Of a DNA stretch of 64,000 bases, positions 25,241-32,318 are shown piece after piece. Made by a program: the position numbers and the translations under genes. The notes beneath the pieces are model-generated. The model did not search any database. It saw only the letters and a program-made list of their open reading frames with translations, and was not told the DNA's origin. The stretch lies in contig NZ_JASAMB010000013.1 of assembly GCF_029948125.1 (NCBI RefSeq), positions 124,001 through 188,000 on the forward strand, given 5' to 3'. Each line of letters opens with the position of its first letter. Position 1 is the first letter of the stretch. This stretch comes from Catellatospora sp. KI3 (lineage in GTDB: Bacteria > Actinomycetota > Actinomycetes > Mycobacteriales > Micromonosporaceae).

Positions 25241-25539
25241 CGGTCGCGCCGATCGCCGATGCGCCACGCCCCCAGCGCGACCAGGAACGACGCGACGCTG
25301 AACGCGGCGGTCCACCAGGCGGTGCGGGTCTGGCCCATCATCCAGGCGTTGAGTCCGACCCCGATCGCCCACAACTGCCCGACCAGGATGGACAGCACCA
25401 GCGCCACCCGACCCGACAGCATCGCCGAGCGCTCCGGATCGGTCTCGGCGCCTGCGCCGGGTCCGGGTCCGGTGCTGCGCACGCGCGGGTCGCCGTACCC
25501 GCTGGTCGGTCTGATCAGGGGATAACGCTGCTCGCTCAC
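25237..25539 (-). CDS. Small two-helix membrane protein of the nitrate operon
   Basis: A 100-residue protein with a Gly/Pro-rich hydrophilic N-terminus (about 40 residues) and two membrane helices (VALVLSILVGQLWAIGVGL and TAAFSVASFLVALGAW). Both ends overlap neighbouring genes by 4 bp, so it is translated together with the Rieske and transporter genes. The family is not recognised. It could be an accessory or anchor subunit of the reductase complex. Confidence 0.7.
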   Translation of the reverse strand: MSEQRYPLIRPTSGYGDPRVRSTGPGPGAGAETDPERSAMLSGRVALVLSILVGQLWAIGVGLNAWMMGQTRTAWWTAAFSVASFLVALGAWRIGDRRDR

Positions 25540-26057
25540 GCCGACTCCTGTCCCGATCGCAGCGTGCCGACGGCCCAGATGCCGTCGCCGCGCTCCTCCA
25601 GCAGCACCCGCGGCAGCGGCCGCGGCGGCGGACCGGCCATGACCTGGCCGGTCCGCGGGTCGAACACGCCCTCGTGGCAGGGGCAGTACAGCTCACCCTG
25701 CTCACCCTGGTCGGCCCGCCACAGCACCGCGCAGGCCAGGTGCGTGCAGACCGACGAGTACGCGGCCAGCGTCCCGTCGGCCATCCGCAGCGCCACCGCC
25801 CGGTCCTCCTCGCCGGGGTAGCTGAACGCCACCGACTGGCCCGGTTCGAGCCGCTCGGCGACGAGCTTGGGCGCGGCGGTGCCGTCGCCGTGCCGGTGGA
25901 ACAGCCCGGACGCGACCGCGGCCGTGCCGACGGCCAGGCCGCCGGAGACGGTGACGGCCAGGCGCAGGTAGTCGCGGCGGCTGGTCAGCGAGTCGGCGGC
26001 GATGCGTTCGCGCAGCTGCGCCACGCTCTCGGCGGGTGCCTGCTCGTCGAGGCTCAC
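25536..26057 (-). CDS. Rieske [2Fe-2S] protein with Tat-type anchor
   Basis: A 173-residue protein. Both Rieske ligand boxes are complete: CTHLAC (about residue 106) and CPCHEG (about residue 129). The N-terminus holds SRRDYL followed by a hydrophobic stretch, a twin-arginine export/anchor signal, so the cluster should sit outside the membrane. The start is GTG 26057, overlapping the ferredoxin stop by 4 bp. In this operon it probably joins the quinol-to-nitrate electron chain, though Rieske proteins are not part of classical Nar or Nas enzymes. Confidence 0.9.
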   Translation of the reverse strand: MSLDEQAPAESVAQLRERIAADSLTSRRDYLRLAVTVSGGLAVGTAAVASGLFHRHGDGTAAPKLVAERLEPGQSVAFSYPGEEDRAVALRMADGTLAAYSSVCTHLACAVLWRADQGEQGELYCPCHEGVFDPRTGQVMAGPPPRPLPRVLLEERGDGIWAVGTLRSGQESA

Positions 26058-26704
26058 AGGGGCTCTCCCAGCACGTTGTCGGCGGAGGTGGGCACAGAAC
26101 CGAACGGCTGCGGGCCGGGGGTCGGCCCGGCGGGCTGCCCGACGCCGCCGGGCACGGGCACGTCGCCCCGGTCGGCGGGGACCACCATGGCCACGCCGGT
26201 GGTGAGCAGGTTGCCTCCGAAGTCGAACGTGCTGGCCACGGCCACGTTCGGGCGCTCGGCGCGCAGCTCCTCGACGGTGCCGTAGAAGATCGAGCCGGTC
26301 GGGCAGACAGTGGCGCACATCGGCGCCAGGCCGTACGAGGTCCGGTCGTAGCAGAGGTTGCACTTGAACTGGAGCTTCGCCTTCAGGTCGATCTTCGGTA
26401 CGCCCATCGGGCAGGCGTTGACGCAGTTGCCGCAGCCGATGCAGCGGCTCTTGTCCGCGTCGTGCACCACCCCGTCCGGGGTGACCAGGATCGCCTCGGC
26501 CGGGCACACCTGCGCGCACGGTGCGAGGGGGTCCTCGCAGTGCATGCAGACGGTCGGCATGGACGCGACGCTGTGCCCGGCGTCCAAGTAGTCCAGGTGG
26601 ATCATCGACTTGCCGCGGTGCGAGTCGCACTCCCGGCACGCGGACACGCATGCCTGACAGCCGATGCAGCGGCCCGGGTCGATGATGATGGTGCGTCCCA
26701 TCAT
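26054..26704 (-). CDS. Four-cluster ferredoxin-like electron-transfer subunit (DmsB/NrfC/FdhB type)
   Basis: A 216-residue iron-sulfur protein with four Cys-rich groups: CIGCQACVSACREC (residues ~13-26), CMHCEDPLAPCAQVCP (~53-68), CIGCGNCVNACP (~88-99) and CNLCYDRTSYGLAPMCATVCP (~115-135). This is the pattern of molybdoenzyme beta subunits holding four [4Fe-4S] clusters. A Gly/Pro-rich C-terminal tail of about 50 residues is unusual. It overlaps the catalytic-subunit gene by 4 bp and should carry electrons from the membrane subunit to the Mo site. Confidence 0.9.
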   Translation of the reverse strand: MMGRTIIIDPGRCIGCQACVSACRECDSHRGKSMIHLDYLDAGHSVASMPTVCMHCEDPLAPCAQVCPAEAILVTPDGVVHDADKSRCIGCGNCVNACPMGVPKIDLKAKLQFKCNLCYDRTSYGLAPMCATVCPTGSIFYGTVEELRAERPNVAVASTFDFGGNLLTTGVAMVVPADRGDVPVPGGVGQPAGPTPGPQPFGSVPTSADNVLGEPL

Positions 26705-28986
26705 GGTTCTGACGTGCCCCTTCCCTGGGACGAGGTGGGCGGGTGCTGGTCGCCGCGCGATACCTGCGTCGCGGCGTACGACTCGTGGCCCGGCGGCACC
26801 GGCGGCGCGGGCACGGCGGTGACGTGCGCGGCGGGCTGGATCCGGCACGCGCACACCTTGTACTCGGGGATCTTCGAGCGCGGGTCGAGCGCGTCGATGG
26901 TCAGCTCGTTGGCGGCCACCGGGTACGGCCAGTGGTACGGCACGAACACCGTGTCGGGCCGGATCGCGTCGGTGACCAGCGCCGGGAACGTCGCCGCACC
27001 GCGCCGGGTGACCACGGTGACCGGGTCCCCGGAGGCGTAGCCGTGCGACGGGTGCACCTCCACCCACGGGCGCGGCGTCTGCTCGACCAGCCCGCCCAGC
27101 CGCCGGGTCTGGTTGCCCGACAGGAAGTGCGCCACGGTACGGCCCGTGGTCAGCGTCATCGGGTACTCGTCGTCGTACGGGTCGGCCGGCGGATGCCACC
27201 GCACCGCCTGCATGTGGATCTTCTTGTCCGCGTGCCAGGTCTGCCCGTCCTCGAACAGCCGGGGCGTGCCCGGATGGTCCACCGTCGGGCACGGCCAGCT
27301 GATCCCGCCGGTCTCGTCGAGCCGGGCGTAGGTGATGCCGTAGTAGTCGTTGACGGTGCCCCGCGAGGCGACGCGCAGCTCCTCGAACACCTGCTCGGAG
27401 CCGGTGAAGGCGAACTTGTCGCCGACGCCGAGGCGGCGGGCCAGCTCGCACATGACCCACGTGTCCGTGCGTACCCCCGGCAGGGGCTCCTGGGCCTTGC
27501 GGTGGCGCACCACGCGCGCCTCGGCGTTGGCCATCACCCCGTCGTCCTCGGCCCAGGTGGTCACCGGCAGCACCAGGTGCGCGTTGGCGGAGGTCTCGGA
27601 CAGGAAGAAGTCGCACTGGGCGTGGAAGTCCAGGGCGTCGTACCCGGCCTTGACCACGGCGTAGTTGGGCAGCGACACGAACGGGTTGTTGCAGATGCCC
27701 AGCAGGCCGCGGATCTCGCCGCGGCCCATCTGGTGCACCATCTCCATCATCGAGGTGCCCGCCTGCGGCAGGTCCGCCTCGTCGATGCCCCAGATCCGTG
27801 CCACCTGCGCCCGGTGCACGGGGTCGCTGATGGACCGTCCGCCGGGCAGCATGTCGGACTTCTGGCCGTGCTCGCGGCCGCCCTGGCCGTTGCCCTGCCC
27901 GGTGATGGTGCCGTAGCCGGCGCCGGGCCGGCCGAGGTTGCCGGTGGCCACGCACAGGTTGATGACGGTCAGGCAGTTCTCCACGCCCTGGGTGTGGTGC
28001 TCGATGCCGCGCGCGTGCCAGGCCATCGCCTTGGGCGCGGTGGCGAACATGCGGGCCACCTCGGTGATCTGCGCGGCCGGGATGCCGCAGATCTGCGCCG
28101 CCCGCTCGGGCGGGTACTCGGCGGCGGCTTGACGGACCTCCTCCCAGCCGGTGGCGTGCGCGGCGACGTACGCCTCGTCGGCCAGGCCCTCGGTGACCAC
28201 CACGTGCAGCACCGAGCTGAAGAACGCCGAGTCGGTGCCTGGGCGCAGCGCCACGTGGATGTCGGCGGTGCGGGCGATGCTGGTCTCGCGCGGGTCGACC
28301 ACGATCAGCGTCGCACCCCGGTCCCGGGCGCCCCACAGGTACTGCGTCATCACCGGGAAGCACTCGCCCACGTTCGACCCGGCGATGAGCAGGCAGTCGG
28401 TGAGCAGGATGTCGGCGAACGGGTTGGCGGCCCGGTCGATGCCGAACGACAGCTTGTTCGCCCCGGCCGCGCTGACCATGCACAGCCGCCCGTTGTAGTC
28501 CACGTGCCGGGTCCGCAGCGCCACCCGGGCGAACTTGCCGACCAGGTACGTCTTCTCGCTGAACAGGCTCGCCCCGCCCAGCATCCCGAACGCGTCGCGG
28601 CCGTACGCGGCCTGGACGCGCTGGATCTGGTCGGCGGCGTGGTCCAGGGCCTGCTCCCAGGAGACCGGGCGCAGGTCGTCGGTGCGGCTGCGCCGCAGCA
28701 GCGGAGCGGTGAGCCGGTCCGGGTGATTGACCTGCTGGTACGCGTTGAGCCCCTTCGGGCACAGCCGCATCCGGTTGATGTCGTGGTCGCGCGGTTCGAC
28801 GCCGAACACCTTGCCGTCGTGCACCCGCAGGTACATCCCGCACTGCACACCGCAGAAGCAGCAGTGCGTGGCGACCAGCGTCTCCTCGCCGCGCACGGCC
28901 CGCCACCGGTCGGCGGGGACCCCGCCCGCGTCGCGGAAGCGCGACGTGCCCGGCGGGGTGATCGTCGGATCGAGTGGGATGGTCAC
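26701..28986 (-). CDS. Molybdopterin nitrate reductase catalytic subunit
   Basis: A 761-residue Mo-bis-MGD oxidoreductase. The N-terminal [4Fe-4S] motif is CCFCGVQCG...RLCPKG (residues ~42-78), followed by Mo-cofactor domains (VSWEQALDHAADQI, GSNVGECFPVMTQYL, GNLGRPGAGYG) and a C-terminal molydopterin-binding domain (LTTGRTVAHFLSGNQTRR). No Tat signal is present, so it should be cytoplasmic. Similarity is to NasA/NarB/NapA-type nitrate reductases rather than NarG. A GTG start at 28986 lies one base from the upstream stop. Nitrate as substrate is inferred from the NarK-type transporter in the operon; formate dehydrogenase is an alternative, but the context argues against it. Confidence 0.85.
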   Translation of the reverse strand: MTIPLDPTITPPGTSRFRDAGGVPADRWRAVRGEETLVATHCCFCGVQCGMYLRVHDGKVFGVEPRDHDINRMRLCPKGLNAYQQVNHPDRLTAPLLRRSRTDDLRPVSWEQALDHAADQIQRVQAAYGRDAFGMLGGASLFSEKTYLVGKFARVALRTRHVDYNGRLCMVSAAGANKLSFGIDRAANPFADILLTDCLLIAGSNVGECFPVMTQYLWGARDRGATLIVVDPRETSIARTADIHVALRPGTDSAFFSSVLHVVVTEGLADEAYVAAHATGWEEVRQAAAEYPPERAAQICGIPAAQITEVARMFATAPKAMAWHARGIEHHTQGVENCLTVINLCVATGNLGRPGAGYGTITGQGNGQGGREHGQKSDMLPGGRSISDPVHRAQVARIWGIDEADLPQAGTSMMEMVHQMGRGEIRGLLGICNNPFVSLPNYAVVKAGYDALDFHAQCDFFLSETSANAHLVLPVTTWAEDDGVMANAEARVVRHRKAQEPLPGVRTDTWVMCELARRLGVGDKFAFTGSEQVFEELRVASRGTVNDYYGITYARLDETGGISWPCPTVDHPGTPRLFEDGQTWHADKKIHMQAVRWHPPADPYDDEYPMTLTTGRTVAHFLSGNQTRRLGGLVEQTPRPWVEVHPSHGYASGDPVTVVTRRGAATFPALVTDAIRPDTVFVPYHWPYPVAANELTIDALDPRSKIPEYKVCACRIQPAAHVTAVPAPPVPPGHESYAATQVSRGDQHPPTSSQGRGTSEP

Positions 28987-28987
28987 G

Positions 28988-29989
28988 TCAGAAGCCTCGT
29001 TTCACCTCGGTCCGGTACGCCTGGCCCCGCTGCAGCCGTTTGCACCGGGGACAGGTCAGGGCCATCGCGTCGAAGCGCAGATCCAGGTCGCGCATGGTGG
29101 CGCGCAGGTTGTCGACGTACTCGGCGGTGTCGATCGGCTCGCCGCAGACCCGGCAGGGCTGCACCTGCCCGGCGCCGGTGTACTTGAACAGCTGCATGCC
29201 GACCGCGGCCGGGCGCTGCACGATGTGGAAGAACTTCCCGAACGGCAGGTAGAGCAGCGTCAGCACCACCGCCGCCATGTGCAGCACGGCCAGGAACTCG
29301 TAGCCGCCGCCGTGCAGCAGCGTGCTGGAGAAGGTGAGCAGCAGCCCGGTGACCGAGATGACGATCAGCGCCAGCAGCGGCACGAAGTCGTAGCCGAACC
29401 GCTGGCCGGTGCTCGCCTCGCGGTCGCGCATGCGCCGGACCAGGAAGTACGTCGCCCCGGCGATGACCAGCACGGCGGCGATGTCCAGGCCGTGGAACAG
29501 CAGCCAGCCCAGGATCGACAGCGCGTCGAAGCGCAGCACCCCGAAACCCCAGACGTTCATCGTGTACGTCGGCCCGGCCCCGGTGTCGGAGGTGAAGGTG
29601 AACCAGCCCCAGACCAGCGGGAACGTGATCGCCGCGGCGAGCAGGCAGCCCCAGAACAGCAGCTGGTGCGCGGCCCAGCGCGCCCGCGACCGGGCCCCGA
29701 GGAACTTCTGGAACCCCAGGTATGTCGCGATCATGCGGGGCAGCGCGGTGGGCGCCCGGCGCAGGTTCCGCCACGACAGCGCCGCGCCCCAGCCCTTGCG
29801 GAACAGCCGGCGCGCGCCCGGTGAGGAGATCCACACGGTGTACCGGTAGGCGATCCCGAAGGCGAGGAAGACACTGGCCACGGCGTAGGGGACCAGGGCG
29901 GAGTCGAAGCTGCGCAGTCCGCGGCTGCCCGTGTAGACCGCCGCGCACAGGACCAGTGCTGTCACGATGCCGGCGATCACGGGACGCAT
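28988..29989 (-). CDS. Cytochrome-b-like membrane subunit with C-terminal zinc-ribbon
   Basis: A 333-residue protein with about six membrane helices. Several His lie in or next to helices (RWAAHQLLFWG, WLLFHGLDIA, STLLHGGGYEFLAVLHMAA, FGKFFHIVQ), consistent with two b-type hemes and a quinol site as in NarI or HdrE proteins. The C-terminal ~60 residues carry CRVCGEP and CPRCKR, a rubredoxin/zinc-ribbon-like pair of CxxC motifs not found in NarI. It is the first gene of the nitrate operon and likely feeds quinol electrons to the ferredoxin subunit. Confidence 0.72.
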   Translation of the reverse strand: MRPVIAGIVTALVLCAAVYTGSRGLRSFDSALVPYAVASVFLAFGIAYRYTVWISSPGARRLFRKGWGAALSWRNLRRAPTALPRMIATYLGFQKFLGARSRARWAAHQLLFWGCLLAAAITFPLVWGWFTFTSDTGAGPTYTMNVWGFGVLRFDALSILGWLLFHGLDIAAVLVIAGATYFLVRRMRDREASTGQRFGYDFVPLLALIVISVTGLLLTFSSTLLHGGGYEFLAVLHMAAVVLTLLYLPFGKFFHIVQRPAAVGMQLFKYTGAGQVQPCRVCGEPIDTAEYVDNLRATMRDLDLRFDAMALTCPRCKRLQRGQAYRTEVKRGF

Positions 29990-30155
29990 AACCAGATCGT
30001 ATTAAAACGGCTTCTTCTGGACATGCGCTTTGTGAACCGAAGTCCCGGACCGAGCCGGTCATGCGCCGGTACGGGCTTCGCCACCCGGACCTGATGGCCG
30101 ACATTTCGTGCACAATTGTAGAAGGGGGATTTTCCACGCAGCAGTCAAGGAGATC

Positions 30156-32294
30156 GTGACGACCGGCGAAGAGGCGAGCACGGCCCCGTCGCGCCATCCA
30201 GCCGTCGACCGGGTCGAGCTGGGCACTGCCCTGGCCGGGGCTGCCTGGCTGGTGCTCTATGCCCTGCTGCTGATCGCCACCCGGCACTCGCCTGACGCGT
30301 CCCGCTTCGTCGGCGAGGTGCTCTACCTCGGGCCCATCGCGGTGGCTGCGGGGCTGAGCATCTGGGCCGCCCGCCGCACCCGCCAGCGGGTCCGGACCGC
30401 GTGGCGGCTGCTGGTCGGGTCGAACCTCCTGTGGCTGCTGGGCGAGTCCATCTGGGCGGTCTACACGTACGTCAGCCCTGACGGCGCCCCGGTTCCGTCG
30501 GTCGCCGACGCGGCCTACCTCGGGTCATACGTGTGCGCGCTGTCGGCGATCGTCATCGGCCTGGGGCTGGTGCTGGTGGGCCGCACCCAGGGCCTCATCG
30601 ACGCGCTGCTGGTGGCGGCCGGGGCCGCCGCCATCGGCTGGCAGCTGGTCATCGGGCCGCTGCTGCCCAGCGACTGGAACGCCGCCACCCTGGTCACCTT
30701 CATCTATCCGGTGCTGTCCGTGAGCATCGTCAGCATCCTGGTCGCGGTGCTGCTCAGCGGGTCCAAGGGCATCCCGACCTCGATGATCCTGGTCGGTGCG
30801 GGGTTCGGCGTGTCGGCGGTGACCGACGCGTCCTACGCCTACATCACCGTGGTGCGCGAGTACGCCAGCTCCAGCTGGGTCAACCTCGGCTGGCAGGCCG
30901 AGGCGGTGCTGCTGTGCCTGGCCGCCGTGGTGGCAGCCCGCCGCAGGGAGACCGAGAAGCCCGGCATCCTCGACCCCGACATCACCCTGCTGCCCGCCGT
31001 GGTGGCGGTGCTGGCCGTCGGCGGGCTGGCCGCCGCCGACCTGATCCTCGTCGGCAGGCTCAGCGAGGTCACGCTCACCGTGTCGGTCCTGCTGCTGCTG
31101 GGGCTGCTGGTGCGCCAGGTCGTCGCGGCCCGCGACCGCACCCGGCTGACCCAGCAGCTGCGTACCGCCGCCGTCACCGACCAGCTCACCGGACTGCACA
31201 ACCGGCGGTTCTTCCAGGAGATGATCGGGCTGGAGGCCGAGCGGGCGACCCGCCGACGCACCCCGCTCAGCCTGGTCCTGGTCGACCTGGACCACTTCAA
31301 AGCGGTCAACGACACCTACGGGCACCTGGTCGGCGACGCCGTACTGATTGACATAGCGCAGCGGCTGCGCCGGGCCTCCCGGGCCAGCGACCTGGTCTGC
31401 CGCTACGGCGGGGAGGAGTTCGTCTGCCTGCTGCCGGGCACCGACGAGGCGGGCGCGGTGGAGTTGGCCGAGCGGATGCGCGCGACGGTCGCCGGCGCCC
31501 CCGTGACGGTGCCCGGCGGCGACCGCATCGGCCTAACCGCCTCCGTCGGCGTCGCGACCGCCGAGCCGGCCGACGACGGCCACGTCGACATCGACGCCCT
31601 GGTCAACGCCGCGGACACGGCCGTGTACCGGGCCAAGGACTTCGGCCGCGACCAGGTCGTCACCTCGGCCTGGCAGCCCCCGCAGGTCTTCGACACCGAC
31701 CTGCGGCTGCCCGCCGCGCTGGTGTGGATGTCGGACCGGATCGACCGCGCGCTCGGCGACGGCAGCCCCGGCGCCGCGGTCTCGCACTGGGCCCGGCTGA
31801 CCGCCCGGCGGCTGGGGCTCGACGAGACGGCGCAGCGCAACACGGCCGCCGCCGCCCGGGTCCGCGACATCGGCCGGATCCTCGACCTCGCCGCCCCGGG
31901 CGCCGCCCCGGCGGACCCCGACTCCGGCGGGCGGGACGCCCAGTGCGCCGCCCGGCTGCTGGTCGAACTCGCCGACCGCCCGGACCTCGCCCAGCTGGTC
32001 GCGGCCCGCCGCGAGTGGTACGACGGCTCCGGCGCCCCGACCGGCAGCGCCGGGGCCGACATCCCGATCGAGGCCCGGATCATCGCCGTCTGCGACGCGT
32101 GGGCGCTGGGGGCCACCGCCGCGCCCGGCGGCGAGGCGCGCGTCCAGTCCCGGCGGCGCCTGCTGCGCGACCGCGGCGTCCGCTTCGACCCGGTCGTCGT
32201 CGACGCCTTCCTCGCGCTCGTCGACGAGGGGCTGATCGAGGCGTCCCCGGCGCCCGGCCCGCCCGCCGATCTCGGCACGCCCGCCTCGCCCTGA
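30156..32294 (+). CDS. Membrane diguanylate cyclase with degenerate HD-GYP-like C-terminus
   Basis: A 712-residue protein. About nine membrane helices occupy residues ~15-310. A GGDEF domain follows (residues ~325-500) with active-site GGEEF at 418-422 and an intact inhibitory I-site RASD five residues upstream, so c-di-GMP synthesis is expected. The last ~200 residues align with an HD-GYP phosphodiesterase, but the HD pair is lost (VRDIGRI) and GYP reads GAP (WYDGSGAPTG), so this part is probably a sensor or regulatory domain. The start is GTG 30156 with AAGGAG close upstream. Divergent from the nitrate operon. Confidence 0.86.
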   Translation: MTTGEEASTAPSRHPAVDRVELGTALAGAAWLVLYALLLIATRHSPDASRFVGEVLYLGPIAVAAGLSIWAARRTRQRVRTAWRLLVGSNLLWLLGESIWAVYTYVSPDGAPVPSVADAAYLGSYVCALSAIVIGLGLVLVGRTQGLIDALLVAAGAAAIGWQLVIGPLLPSDWNAATLVTFIYPVLSVSIVSILVAVLLSGSKGIPTSMILVGAGFGVSAVTDASYAYITVVREYASSSWVNLGWQAEAVLLCLAAVVAARRRETEKPGILDPDITLLPAVVAVLAVGGLAAADLILVGRLSEVTLTVSVLLLLGLLVRQVVAARDRTRLTQQLRTAAVTDQLTGLHNRRFFQEMIGLEAERATRRRTPLSLVLVDLDHFKAVNDTYGHLVGDAVLIDIAQRLRRASRASDLVCRYGGEEFVCLLPGTDEAGAVELAERMRATVAGAPVTVPGGDRIGLTASVGVATAEPADDGHVDIDALVNAADTAVYRAKDFGRDQVVTSAWQPPQVFDTDLRLPAALVWMSDRIDRALGDGSPGAAVSHWARLTARRLGLDETAQRNTAAAARVRDIGRILDLAAPGAAPADPDSGGRDAQCAARLLVELADRPDLAQLVAARREWYDGSGAPTGSAGADIPIEARIIAVCDAWALGATAAPGGEARVQSRRRLLRDRGVRFDPVVVDAFLALVDEGLIEASPAPGPPADLGTPASP

Positions 32295-32318
32295 ACACCG
32301 TCGGCGGCGGGCATCGGC

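Noticed and set aside
26743-29187. An 814-codon plus-strand open frame opposite the nitrate reductase gene
   Set aside because: Composition is Val/Gly/Arg/His-biased with no motif; the minus-strand gene has Fe-S and molybdopterin motifs and overlaps its neighbours by 4 bp.
29990-30155. GlnR box upstream of the nitrate operon
   Set aside because: A GTTCAC-like half-site is present on the minus strand, but the second GAAAC-type half does not match well enough to call.
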